Of a DNA stretch of 64,000 nucleotides, positions 14,260-26,960 are shown one piece after another (position 1 is the stretch's first letter; the number at the start of each line of letters is the position of its first letter). Both the position numbers and the translations under genes were made by a program. This stretch comes from Gadus chalcogrammus (Eukaryota > Chordata > Actinopteri > Gadiformes > Gadidae). The stretch lies in the NCBI RefSeq assembly GCF_026213295.1, contig NC_079424.1:11532492-11596491 (forward strand). The letters run 5' to 3'. Below the pieces are notes generated by a model. It made no database searches and had not been told where the DNA came from. It saw only the letters and a list, made by a program, of their open reading frames with translations.

Positions 14260-16123
14260 CGAAACAAACGGTGCAGCCTATGATATAACCGTACTGGCGG
14301 AGGCATCAGAGAAGGTGAGCTTTCATTCAGGCCCCTGCACGGGGGCGCGGTCCGAGTCCTCCACCTCCGCTGTGATCCAGGGTGAGGCCAGGGTCTTCGA
14401 TCGGATGACATAAGGGGTCAATTAGGTAATAGATTGCTTGAAGTCCCTGGGATGGAGGAAGCCTCATCAGAGTTCACACCAGTTCTCTGCTCATCGCAGC
14501 CTTAAAGTTCTACCAAACCTCTGTGGTTGTCATTTTATTTGACAATAATCTGTTTTGAATATCCGTATTGTTATTGTCTGTGTAATTTAAGCTTTGTAGG
14601 GTACGTATCCACACATTTGATCCACTTTCTGGAAGTTATCTTCTGAACTTTTTCAATAATGCCAGTAATAAAATACATGGCATTAGGTGCTTTTATGCTT
14701 TAATCAAAATCGCTTTCAAACTGAGTGCATATTCTTAGCATTCTTCCCTCGGGGCCGGGTAGGAAAAGAGGTGAAGAGGAGACAGTGGGTAGATATTGTT
14801 TTTCTCACATGCTCTCTTTGACACATAGGATCATATCAGTTGTAGATAGTTAGTCTGATTAATACGGTCCCTGGTATCCATAGGACTCAAGACATCATAG
14901 CATACAGTTTAACCATACTGAAATCATCCCACCTGGACCGACATAGCAGTCCTCTAGAGGCAGAGAAGAAGACACTTTAACAATGTCAAGATTACGTATT
15001 CTGCATTCTGAAGGTTGAATACAACCAATTAATTATTTATTCACTATAAATGCTACATGCAAATCCATTCTATAACGTGCCATTTCACAGAGAGCGCCGG
15101 CCATGAGACGGGCAGGGTCACCTTGCTCTACTGTGGTTTTGTGTGTGTGTGCGTGTTCCTTCTTGCCTTTCCTGCCACGTCCGAGAGTGTGTGATCCCTT
15201 CATCTTTGCTGTGACATTTCCTGAGTCTCTCCCGCCCATCCCCAACTTTCCTCTCATATGCACACATTTAATATGCCTTTCAGAGAAATCCTTTCACCCC
15301 TCTCTTGACCTCTCAGTGTCTCACAACCAATCCCTCACTGTCTCACATCCTCTCTCTCTCTCTCTGTGTGTCTCACACCCCATCTCTCACTCTCTGTCTC
15401 ACAACCTCTCTCCCTCTCTCTCTTTTTATATATATATATGTGTCTCTCACCCTCTCACTGCACCTCTTTAAACAGGGACCTAATCCCAGAGTTGTATTCT
15501 GCTGACCGATATGGAGAACTCGTGCTGGCCTGTTTAGTGGGTGTAAAACACAGAGTGACTAGAATAACAACGGCTCAAACACATAAAGCACTGCATTATG
15601 TATTGCAGTGCACGGAATCGGATGGGTTCAATCTCCATCTTGCTCGATGCAATATAAGAAAATGAAAAATTTCACCCCTGCATTTTCTGTATTGTCTGTA
15701 TTCTCTACAGCTTTTGAGATTTTCCCAAACAATTTGGCCAGAGGCTTGTCTTGCCAAGCTCTTTATCTCCTCAATACAACAGCTGTGGAGACTGTTTTCC
15801 CGAAAGAATGGCCAACAGCTTGCCAATATTGTGTGCTGTAGAAACAGCTGTTCAGCTTGCCCCATGAATGAATGATTTTGTGCAGGGACACACAGTGTGT
15901 GTTTTATCGCATTAAAGACACGTTGTGCGATTGGTTGAAAGCATCTCTGGAGTGCAGGAATCCCTACTTTCATTCAGATGAAGTATAAAAAAAAAAGTGG
16001 AGGTCGTGGAATTTGGCGACTCTGTCCAATTAAGAGAATATGAAACAGGACATTTTTCATTTGTTTGCAACCGGTTCACTTGATCTTCTTGCATAAACTG
16101 TTCTCATTGTCATCTTTACTTTC
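14260..16123. other. Intergenic sequence without recognised genes
   Basis: AT-rich unique-looking DNA, with a CT-rich low-complexity block at about 15310-15430 ending in a short TA run. The open frames are short and show no domain signature. Confidence 0.5.
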
Positions 16124-16191
16124 TAAGGCCCAATCCCATTTCTACCCCTTACCCCTCCCCCTTGTTTTGAAGGGGTAAGGGGTAGGTGTAC

Positions 16192-16546
16192 CCTGCGTTC
16201 ACACCAAAAGATGCAAAAAGTTGACGCGTGTCGTGATCCCATTCAAAGTGAATGTAGAGACGCGTTGCTGCTTTGCATTTGCTGCCGAGAAAACAGGCAG
16301 CAAAACTTGATTTGCGGCGCGTCAAAATCTGATTTGCGGCGCGGCATGCCCGTGCCCGCTGCCGGGCACGGGCGAAGGGCGCGTTCACGTATTTTGCGGC
16401 GCGTCAAATGCTGCTCGAGTTGAAATATTTCAACTTTTGACGCGCCGCAAAACCTTTGACGCGCCGCAAAACTTGATTTGACGCGCCGCAAAACTCAGGC
16501 GTCAACGCGTTCGGGCAGCAAATGCATCTTTTGGTGTGAACGCAGG
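16192..16546. repeat. Nested foldback with perfect 24-bp arms and CpG-rich inner repeats
   Basis: Positions 16192-16215 and 16523-16546 are perfect inverted copies (core GCGTTCACACCAAAAGATG). Inside, GCGGCGCGTCAAA occurs on one side and three tandem TTTGACGCGCCGCAAAA units (about 16436-16494) on the other, centred on the palindrome GTTGAAATATTTCAAC (about 16419-16434). A separate hairpin CCCGTGCCCG / CGGGCACGGG lies at about 16347-16370. The segment is far more CpG-rich than its surroundings. Confidence 0.85.
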
Positions 16547-16731
16547 TGAAGGGGCATAGGCGTTGATTACGGGGACATGTCCCCCCCACTATTTGAAATA
16601 CGAATTTTATCCCCACCACTAACAAAAATTTGGCCGTGATCTTATATATACAATTATATTATATTATATACTATTATATATAGAGCTCCGAGAGTCGCAA
16701 ACAGCAACAATCACTTTCTCCTCCATGCTGC

Positions 16732-17022
16732 AGTTCACCCGGACTGCACTGAGTTCGACCGTTGAACGCTGATTGGTTGTTACGTTACACATGTCACTCA
16801 GTGGCCACGCTGTTTAACGCTGATTGGCTGTCATCACGCGAAATTCGTGTCAAAGTTGAAATATTTCAACTCGAGCGAATTTGTCACGCCACAAATCCTC
16901 ATGAACGCACTCGCCTGTGCACGGCAAAAGTGTGGCGCGACAAATGAAAACAATTCGCCCGATACGCGTCTATACGTTCACTTTGGATCTTGTCGCCCGT
17001 TGTGTTTGGTGTGAACGCACTG
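16732..17022. repeat. Decayed relative of the neighbouring foldback
   Basis: It again contains GTTGAAATATTTCAACTCGAG (inverted relative to the copy at 16.42 kb), CGCGACAAAT/GTCACGCC strings, and ends with GTTTGGTGTGAACGCAC, close to the right arm of the upstream foldback. No intact opposite arm was found. I infer a second, older insertion of a related family inside the same host transposon. Confidence 0.5.
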
Positions 17023-19908
17023 GAGAAGTTTCAAGACAGACAGCCAAAATTGACATTTTTATTCAGACAATAGCCGGTCCTTTTGCTTCCTATAAAAAGC
17101 ATGTTTGTGACACTGGATAACGATATGGATACATAATCTAGCCTGCATGTGGACGGCCACATAAGGTAAGAAATTGGTATACGTAAACTTTGCTGCTGGT
17201 TCTGTTTGCTCGTGATGACCTGGCCAAAGGTTACCCACGGTCCGAAGCGATTGTGATCTGATTCTGGTTGGTGCTCCAGCTAATATGCATTAGATTGCAG
17301 GTAGTAGCAGCTACACACGGTGCGATTGCTACGCCAATGTGGTTATAGTTGTTTTGTCTGATTGAGATATGTGACGACTTGGAGTCTGGTAGGCCTATCC
17401 TGGCATAAATATGTTCTCGCATAAACTGTGTGATTATCCTAAACTGTAGGGGATTTTATTTGCGGGCAATTTGCTTATGATGTTGTAACGAGTGAAGTCT
17501 ACATTGGTCCTTCGCAAGTGTTTACTGGTGGTCATGATTTGGCAGATGCAATTCTCCTCTGGGCGCTTGTTTTTTTCTTCTTTTTTTAATGCAGCATAAC
17601 ATATGCTACCAGCAGCCCTTGCTCGTCTTCAAAAGGCTGATGCTCAGTACCTCGTTTCATTTCGTACCCCCTTTGCAGTCTGGCATTGTTTGTCTGGTAA
17701 ACTTTGTTGATGTCAAGATAAGTGTTAAATTGCCAACACTGTTCTTTGTCCTGTGTGTATTAGTATTACATATCCCGAGCCAATACCCTGTTGTTTCCAA
17801 CGCCGTGTTGCAAAACAAGCCAAAACACAAACTGTGGTTTTCAACTTTTATTGTTCGAATAGGATTTTCAACACCTGACAATACACTGTAGAGCATATTG
17901 TAATGCAGCGTTGAATGGATGAATAGCTTACATAAGGGTACCCAGCACTTTTCAAACCACACTCAAGCTTATGGTTATTGTCCTCACCACTTCTAAAAAC
18001 AAACTGACGCCCTTGGGAAGGGGTAAGGGGAAGGGGTAAGGGGTAGAAATGGGATTGGGCCTAATTATCCTGTGAGTCCCACCTCTGGTGAAAGTTTTGC
18101 CTTTGCAGAGTCTCTACTTTCCGGAACAGTAAAGCATCTTCAAGCACCCCTGCGGTGCAACCCGGTCTCTTTGCCCAGCGCCAACTTTCGGGATGTAAAT
18201 CCTCTGAACCAGCTCAGGAAAAACCTCTGGGTTATCGACTCTCACACTCTTTGTTGTTCTGGCTCTTCTGGTTATGCTGGGTTCAAGTGGTTCTTCGTCT
18301 TTATATTGCTGTTTGTGCATATTAAAAAACACCAGAAAACCTCCCAAGGAAAAAGGGAATCTGGAAGTGCCCAGTTAAAAGGCCATCTCAGAGTTTCTCA
18401 GTGAAACTTTAGGAACGAGCCCTCAATATGGGCTGATCCTAATTGAATTCCATTGAGCCCTGAAGGAACTAATGACCTCACAGCTATGTCTAATAGCTTG
18501 TGGGCAAAGTGGACGTTTGCGATTAAGACTCTACTTCGATGCATCATTTAGTCGACTCGCCCGATTCTGAAAAGGGCCGTTGATGATGTTGGACCTGGTG
18601 TAATATACCTTCTTTTTGTTGTAGACAAACAACCTATTAGACGACATAATAGTTTTCCATCGCCCAAACCCTGAGTCTGCACTCCACTCCTCTGCCCCGC
18701 TACATTTGGGAATTATTTACTGCTCCTAAGTGGAGAAATGCTGACAGTCACACAAGCCCCGTTTGCAATTACTCGGAAAACAGTATTCCCTCCTAGACCT
18801 GGCACCATTTCCTTGACATTGCAAACTCCACCGCTACCTATTACGATTTTATTGACCACAAAATTCATAGATAAATAAATACCCTGTGGTCGCTTCCTGA
18901 AACCCATTGCCAAATCCAATTACTTCCACATCAACCGCAATAAAATGGAAGCGTGTGATTGGTCAAAGCATGGTTCTCTGCATGAAGTGGCTCATGAACC
19001 GCTAGAGGAGCACCTATTGAAGCCTTAAAATTCACACTTTGAATAAATACAGAGGCATTTATAAAAAAAAGCAGCAAGACAAGCTGGATGAAACAGTGGG
19101 CCGCCCCAGTGGGATGTCTTTCAGTTTTTTCCTCAATACTCACAGGCGGGTTGGCAGGAATCCCTGCCTTTTTTCTCAGACAAAGGGAAGAAAAACTGTG
19201 CACGATGGTGAATGTGGAGACTGTAACTAGCAAAGAAAACATGAAGCTAGGCGTTTTGTCATTTGTAAACAACGGGTTGACTTCATGTTTGAACCGGGAC
19301 AGGAAAACGCTAGAAGACGACATGGATGCTTAACCTAGCGGCGACTGCACTCGCCTTGGTTCAAATCCTTCTGTCAACACAATTCTTGTCTGTTGAGGAA
19401 ACCTGAAGCAAGCTTTTGTGGCTGCCAGCGACCAGGGGTTGCACTGTGGATCCTTGGCATGCTATCTGACCTTTGAGTGAATGGGAAATGTCCTCCAGAG
19501 ATCAATGGAGGAAGCACGTGAAAAGGAATGCCTTCATCTACCCACTTCAGTTTCGGCCAATCCCCCCGTAAAATCTACGACCTGTTCACCATCCTGAACA
19601 GATTGATGCCGAGATTTATTGAGTAACAATTCATTTTTGGGACAGGTACATTCCTCATGTTTCATCGAGAATGCAGGTCACATACTTACAATGGTTTAGC
19701 ACTGTTTACTCTGGTTCTCTCATTGATAGAGTTGGAGACATTCAGAAGGAAAAGCCTTCAAAAGAGAAGAAAAACCCACACATCCTCTCCACTCCACTTT
19801 TCGAAGAAATATTCTGGCTAAATTCTCTTTCAATTTAGTCAGAGGTCTAAATAATCAGCTTTCGGAAAGGGTGATATAGTGCCTGTTTATAGCTTAATGT
19901 TGGAGACG

Positions 19909-20065
19909 GTTATACATTTAAAGATGTAGGGGAGATTAAAGGCTTTTAATCTGTCTGGAATCAATAGCAGCAGATATATTAATGAGGGTCAGTTATACAT
20001 TTTAAGATGTGGGGGAGATTTAAGGACTTTTAACTGCCTGGAATCAATGGCAGAAGATATATTAA
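19909..20065. repeat. Diverged two-copy tandem duplication, 83-bp period
   Basis: The string GTTATACATTT(A/T)AAGATGT opens copies at 19909 and 19992. Both continue with GGGGAGATT, TTTTAA, CTGGAATCAAT and CAGATATATTAA-like blocks in the same order with scattered substitutions and small indels. Confidence 0.85.
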
Positions 20066-21439
20066 CTTGGGCCATGTGAGGCGGAGGATACGTCTAACTT
20101 TATGTTTAACGTGTATTAGTTTCACAAGTGTGCAGTGTTGTTTCCCTTGCTGCTGTAGGATACTGTGAGAATAAGTAGATATACAATTGAAAGCAGCGCA
20201 GCCTGAGCACCTGCTGCCAAAGTCATTATTCACAGTGAACCAGTGAACCAATGGGCCGCTTCTGAATTAATTTGAGGAGTGAACTAACCCAAATTAATCT
20301 CTGGAAATGGCATTCAATAAGCAGTTAACTAGTTGGATAATAAGCCACTGGCAATTCTATTTTCATCTAATAAAATGTTGATGTTTGCCATTACATTTCT
20401 TAATATTAACAAATAAAAAGTACTTTATTTCATTCCGAATACAAGCAACACATAATTGTGATTCACGAGCTATACCGGAGAGCACTACAGAGCAACACTT
20501 CTCTAATCATGTGAGCGCAGTGCATTCGGTATATCCTAATGTATTTAATACCAGCAGACTTAAGTATACCCCCCCCCCCACCCCCCACCATTTCTCTGTC
20601 TGTCCTCATCTCCACATCTCTGTCTCCCTCTCGCTCTCCCACGCACCCTCTCTCTCTGCATTCTCTACTCTCTCTCTCCAAATCTTTTTCAACCTATTCA
20701 AGATGAGCATACGTATATGCGACTTGCTTGGGGCCACAAGTGGGGCTTGAAAATCAAATCTATTTGATGTTGTACATTAAAAAGTACATTTGATGTTGTA
20801 CATTCACCTTTATTCCGTTTCAGATTCGACATCTTTCCCCCATCGAGTTCAACTGATGAGTTGAAAGACCCAACACTCGCTTGTTGAATCACAAAAATTG
20901 AACTCGATTTTGTTTCACTCTTTGGAATATTTGAAAAGTGGAAAGTGCTGACGTTAGAGCCGCCAGTAGCTTTCTGTGATAGGCCAGTAAGTGTGTTGAG
21001 GAGCCATGGAGAGCCATGTGGGGATGTTTGACGCAGTGTTGAGGGAGGTGCTTCATTATAGAGCTGGTTCCATTGTGTCTCTCTCTGTTAAGCATGTGTA
21101 CCTTATTACAGGATGGCGGTCTGGGTCGCACTATTACCTACCATGCTGCACTTAGATGCAAAGAAATAGACATACAATTTATTTGGTTATTTATTGTGAG
21201 CTGTCATGTCGGACACCAGATTTATTCTACAACTAGGTTGCATAATCGCAGTTTACAAACCTGACTGCAAGGTTAACAGCTGTGAAGACGAGACCATTGG
21301 CCAAAAGTTAAGCTCTGTATAAGTATTTATTGCACAATAGACCAACACAAAAACCCTCAGACATTGCCTGTTTTCATGTCCAGGACACAGCGACGGTGTC
21401 TCAGAAAAAAGTCCCTACCAATTAAGACACTTAAGACAC

Positions 21440-22189
21440 GTTTCCACTGCAGGAACTTTCCCAGGAACTATGAACCATTGGAGGCACTCAGTGTGTGTCC
21501 ACTGCAGGAACCAGGGTCTAAATTAAGTACAGGGGACATTATTTTTCCCAGCCAAAAGCTCTCTCCATGGGGGGGGTAGTACTTTCCAAAAGCACAGGAA
21601 CTTTGGGGGCCTTGCCATGCTGATCATCTTATTAGCCGAACGAATACTCAAAGCATATTATTTCAGCATCTCCAGCCACAAACCGACTGTTTTCTGTTCA
21701 CTCCGACATCCAGTGAATCACACTAAGTCGCCTTATTGCTTCCATAGTGGTGAACTACATTCATATCATCAGCACTTTCTGTTATACGTGTTGATCATTC
21801 ATCTCGATAGCAGTTGGCGCTACGAGCCAATGTTTACTTGCGCTGTGGGACGTGAATATAGGTTGCTTATGGTAACATGACCGTTTGCAGTAGTATCGCA
21901 ACAGTTTTGTTTGGGAGATCGACTTCTTATGAAGTGGGTCAAAAATAACTAATGGTGATGGCCTACTTTTAGTTATTTTGTTGCTTAAATTTTTCTCGTA
22001 GTATTTATCAGTTTTTCATGTCCTTTATTCGTTATGTGCCTGACGTAAAATGACCTTTATTTGTCTAACCTTCATGGGTCTTTAGGCCGCGGTGGAAACC
22101 AAGACCATAAGGGGCTGAAGAAACCTTTTAGTCCCTTTTAATGTCATTCCTGGGACTAAAAGTTCTGGGGGATTTCGGTTGGAAACCCA
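21440..22189. mobile_element. Possible degenerate DNA element with GTTTCCA-type inverted ends
   Basis: The left side reads GTTTCCACTGCAGGAACTTT then CCCAGGAAC. The right side, reverse complemented, reads GGGTTTCCAACCGAAAT then CCCAGAACTTTTAGTCCCAGG. The repeated GGAACTTT/CCCAGGAA wording on opposite strands suggests old terminal inverted repeats. No target duplication or transposase frame was identified. Confidence 0.4.
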
Positions 22190-24179
22190 GCTTTAAATAT
22201 CAACTCTGTTAATCATACTCATCAGTGGCAGCTGTGTCTGCTCCTTCAACGAGCCACACCTGGCTCCCCAGGCACACCAAACGATGGCCACGCCCCCTCT
22301 TGCCTAAATTACTAAGCATGATTCAAGTCAATATTTATGGGGTGTTTACTGTGATGAATTGCAATCTGCTGGCTTATTCTTCTTATTCTGATTTCATACA
22401 GCGGCGCCGTCATCGTGCTACAATATCAACGATTGCTGTTTGAATTGTTCCCAATCCCAATGTGCTACTCAGACATGCTTGTTTGAATGGACATGCGTTT
22501 TCTGAATAGAATCTCAGCCGTTACAGATTAAAAACTCAAACAAAGTAGAAAGAGGGTACAAACTAGCCTCAGGCAGCCCAGAAGTTCTGTCCCACTGATG
22601 GACTGTGCATACAAAATGTTAAAAATATCCCTGACTTCTCCAGTTTCCTGGCATTGAACCGCTAAATGAAAATGGTGCTTTTTTAGAAGCGACCGTTCGG
22701 CAGGGACTTTTATATTTCTTTCTATGTTGAAGCTTACACCGAAGCATCCGTTTCCAGCCTTTATAGTCCAGCTTTATTCCTGGGGTATGGGCATGCACAT
22801 GTGTATCTGTGTGTGTGTGCCCCACTTTCTGGGTTATAGCCGGCAGAAGCCTCTCAACGGTTGACAGCCCCACCATATCAGAAACAAGGATGGCTGCGGC
22901 TGTCCCTTTAGAATTACACAACGCTAAGAAAACATTATGTATTTAGCCCTTTTGGTTCTACTATGCTAGATGTGGACATAACGTTTTTTTTATTGTGAGC
23001 TATCCTTTCAGACACCTGATTTATACTACAACTCGGTTGTATATTTACATGTGCTACGTCATTCCTGAATTAATGCAGTATTGATCTTGACAGTTGTAGC
23101 TCTGACCCCTCAGTATTAAACACTTCTTAGATGACCGGGCAACCCGAAGGAACAACACTCTCTGGACTTAATGTGTTTTATGAAGAAATGCTTGTTTAAC
23201 CCTTGGGTTTAACAGTGGGGGTGTAGTGTATGTCAATGCTCTGCAAACAATGCATAGACAGATGTTATCGTCATGTTTGCATCATTAACTGTGCTCAAGA
23301 CCAGATTTATATTATTCTGAAACTTGATCGAAGCAAAGATTGTACTTACAAATAAATGGCCTAAGTTGCAACAACATTCAACATACTTAAAAAAACACTC
23401 TTTCCATGACAAATCAATTCTCGAACCACATCAGTCAATATTAGGTTAGATAATGTAAAGGATCTCCCCACCAAACGATAGGATGTCATCAGCCAACCTA
23501 GATAACAAGTTTGCATTGATTAAACCTGAATATAGTCAAAAGCATTACATTATTATACATCATTATCGACCACTCAAACAGCAAGACTCTTAGTAATGCA
23601 TGAAATAAATTAGCCCACATTGATCATATTGCCCTCGAGGAAAGATTTGACCAATGCTGTGAGAGAACAAACACCAATGTCCGTGTGTAGAATTGTTAAA
23701 ATTGCTTATCTATAAATTCTTGCCGCATTTGAATTATAATTATTTCAACATTTAATCAAATAATTTTTATATTAATTTGCCCACTGCAACAGAAAACCTT
23801 GATGGGATAGTGTGCCTTTCTTTCGTCAGAAATAATTGGTCTGGACGACCAGCAGGGGAAAAAACAGCAGTCTGTTCAAGTTAATCAAGCGCAGAACACA
23901 GAGTGACCCCGATCACACATACTTCACCATTTCCAAAACAACCCTGAATGTACAAAGGTTTTGAAACCTTTATGCTGCTTGATGCACAACATTTTTTAAT
24001 CACATTCATGACCTTGCACACAATTCACTTACGAAGACAAGAGTGGAAACAACCATCCTAGAAAACATTCTTTCAAACCGAGCAAATTTTGCGGTTTAGT
24101 GTTAAATGGCGACTAGCTCAAACCGGCGTGAACAAGAGGGCTTCATCTGCTGGGGGGGCTTGTAGACACAGACACCGAT

Positions 24180-24440
24180 GATCAATTCAGTGTGTGACTG
24201 CTGCATGCTCCCGTTTCAGCACATTTAATTACACTGGCTAATTGACGGAGCCCCGATTGGCCGTATGTGCAAGCATATTTTAATAATTCACCCAGGGTCC
24301 CTGTCTGCAGGATGGATGGATTAATTACACTGTGAGATCTTTATTATTGGTGCAGTATTAGGTTGTGAATCAATCACAATTGATTTTGACTCGCTTAATT
24401 GAATAATTGTTGCTTCAATATTAGATTAGCCTTTGTGATA
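24180..24440. promoter_or_regulatory. Candidate conserved non-coding element (enhancer-like)
   Basis: Dense homeodomain-type cores (TTTAATTACA, GCTAATTGAC, GATTAATTACA, TTAATTGAATAATTG) and a paired TGAATCAATCACAATTGATTTTGA stretch sit in non-repetitive, balanced-composition DNA with no open frame. This is the look of vertebrate developmental CNEs. Function and conservation are inferred, not shown. Confidence 0.35.
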
Positions 24441-25566
24441 GTTTAACATTCTTCCACATTTAGATTCTTAGATCTACTTCTTTCTGACTTTCTGTGTTTC
24501 ATTTGCTCTCCCTCAAATCTCAAGTGTGTGATACTTATACGGACGGACCGAATACTTCTTGACTAATGTCAGTCAGCAACAACTTCCCACAAACAATTCC
24601 AATACATTCTTCTAATTTGCTGTAACCGCAGTACAAATTCATTCAACAAAATCTGAATTTATGCAGCCCCTACAAACATAAAAATCGAATATAAAACAAA
24701 TAATTTCTCTTCAGCATTACAATTGCCTACGGACTCTCCAGAGGACCATCACTATGAATCTACTCGTACGTGCTTTAAGTTGCTCTGCATGTTTCCACAT
24801 GAAGTGGTCGGGTTCGAACTCGGTGAATGAATAGTCAGAAACAGTTAGAGGCATGGTTTGTTTGCTGTTGCCCTACACCAACCCTACATGTGCTACTGAA
24901 TGGACCATTTTCTCTCAAAGGATGTGTTGCCAGTCCTGCCAGGGGTGCCGTCATCAAAGGGCCCTAGTGTATTCCCTTATGAAATGGAAGACGGAGGAAT
25001 ATGAAATGCAATGCACTATCTTGTTCTTTTCAGCTCAACTTCTTTATATTTGTTATATTTTGTCTCATCTTAGTGCTTTTTCAGCCATAACTTTGATTTC
25101 CTGCAGGCAGTGACAGCCACACTGAAATAAATCCCTTTGTTGACATTATTTTTACTAACACAGATGCATGCCTATGAGCGAGAATAGTTTTCCACAAGCC
25201 TTGCAATTTAAGCCTCTTTTCTCAGCTAAAACTACATCTCTTGTGTTTACACTCTACGGAAATGCCCTAGAATAATAGACAGGAAAATGGTTTATTTTAA
25301 ATATTATAATTAGGAGTATATTTTACCTTAACCCTGGATGACCTTCCTCTCTCTTTTTTGTCATTTAATTTCATATGAAAAATTTGTGTTGAATGCTGAA
25401 TTATATGCTTTGAATGAATTACACAAAATAACTATTAACCTATAAACCGACTCGGGGGGATGCAGTTTTGGTTCCATGTCTGTTTGTGCAGCTACTGTTC
25501 AAAATATTTGAATCTGCACAGTGCACATACATCTATACAAGTGTGCATGCATCATCTCTCTCTCTA

Positions 25567-25567
<1 letters not shown>

Positions 25568-25641
<74 letters not shown>

Positions 25642-25673
25642 ACACAACACACACACACACACAAAACACACCG
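25568..25673. repeat. (CA)n microsatellite, imperfect 3' part
   Basis: Pure CA runs from 25568 to 25640, then broken CA units (cacaacacac, acaaaacac) to about 25673. Confidence 0.97.
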
Positions 25674-26559
25674 CTCACACCTCAAATATTTATGAGTTTT
25701 CTGACTTAATCCCAGCTGTTTCCTCTTGGTGACTTGAACATCTTTATAGACTCCAGTAGTTACTCCTGACACGTGATGAATGGCAGAGGGAGCAGGGTGG
25801 ATTTGAATCACTAGACCCTTCCTCTCTTCCCACTTCTGCACAGACTTTTAACTTTTTTGATCTTTTTTTCTGTCTTCGCAACAACAACAACAACAACAGC
25901 ATAAACATTCCATCACATCCAGGGACATAAAGGTGTCCGTTCACCACTTCCTGGGTAACAACATCCTATCCCATCCTGTCCCTGGTCCTCCTCTGACCTC
26001 TGGAAAACACTTGGATCGGACTACAATGAGGCTCTATCCTTCAGCCCTGATTCCTCAGTTCCCCTTAGAAAAACCTGGATTGTTTCCAACCACTCTGCTC
26101 TTCCCACGACCTGTCATCGACAGCTTGAGATGCCCTTCAAAACAACACCTTGTTTTGTATCAACGGTTGCACTCCAACGAACGCTCTCTGTAGCCCATGC
26201 TGTTATCTAGAGAGTCTCCACAGCCTACTTCATATTATGACAGCCTCTTCAACCTTCAACACAACCCCCAGAATGCATCAAGACACCCTGAAGCAGCTAC
26301 TACGCCCATGGATGCATCCACACTCTCGCAGAGGAGGCTAGGTATTATGGGATAGCATCAGATCAGCTCTGGTCCCTCCTACTCTACCGAAAAGCAATTT
26401 TCAATCTCTTACTTTCTGTGAGCTGCTTACGTCGGTTCACCAGGGAGATATCCCTACCTGGGAAGTCATTCCAAGAATTCTCCCTCGCAAGATTTGAACG
26501 CCTGGGAATGAGGTTAATCAGCGTCAGGCTACTAGCACCCCCTCCTCGAATCAGACCCT

Positions 26560-26940
26560 GTCTAGATGTCAACACAATGTTTGTCTGCCCGACCTCTGTG
26601 TCAGACCAAAGCAGAGAGAGGCTGCCCTCATCACAGACACAAATAACCTCATCACAGCTCATTAATATCACATTAATAGCCTCAGTCCTTCTTGACCTCT
26701 CTGCTGCACTTCCTAGACCGCATGTTTAGTTACCTATTTGTTGTTGGAAGAGCTCTCCCCTGGGGCCTATAGGTTCAACCTGATAGATCCAGCCCCTGAG
26801 TCAACCACAGCATAACCTCGATGTTTGGGCCCCACTTCCATCGACTCACTCTTGGTGAGATGATCCACTAGCACTAGCTGTCATATCAACTGTCATATTA
26901 TGCAGATGATACCCAGCTTTACTTCAGAGATTATGTTGGT
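26560..26940 (+). pseudogene. LINE reverse-transcriptase fossil
   Basis: At 26893-26925 the sequence reads in frame as SYYADDTQLYF, the catalytic YADD motif region of non-LTR (Rex/L2/CR1-type) reverse transcriptase. It is preceded by a decayed L-G-E-M-I-H segment (about 26850-26875). Upstream, SVLLDLSAA (about 26680-26710) resembles the LLDLSAAFDTVDH motif, but the following Phe-Asp-Thr part is lost and a stop follows at once. The two motifs lie in different frames with stops between, so this is a dead, 5'-truncated fragment. Outer boundaries are uncertain. Confidence 0.7.
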
Positions 26941-26960
26941 TGCTGACAATACACTGTTCT

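Larger units (their letters stand above)
16127..18061. mobile_element. PIF/Harbinger-like non-autonomous transposon, ~1.93 kb, with nested repeats
   Basis: The ends are inverted copies: GGCCCAATCCCATTTCTACC at 16127 and its complement ending at 18061, continuing into repeated aaggggtaagggg strings. TAA directly flanks both ends (16124-16126 and 18062-18064), the 3-bp TWA target typical of PIF/Harbinger elements. No transposase or Myb-like frame was recognised, so it is probably mobilised in trans or dead. The interior carries a 355-bp foldback (16192-16546) and a related, more decayed segment to about 17022. The Harbinger assignment rests on the target duplication and termini only. Confidence 0.8.
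18065..25559. other. Gene-free interval
   Basis: No supported coding gene. It includes a two-copy 83-bp tandem duplication (19909-20065), a possible degenerate element with GTTTCCA-type ends (about 21440-22189), and a homeodomain-site-rich AT block at 24180-24440. The remainder is AT-rich and unremarkable. Confidence 0.5.

Noticed and set aside
19322..19380. tRNA B-box-like GGTTCAAATCC
   Set aside because: No A-box at the correct spacing and no cloverleaf; chance match.
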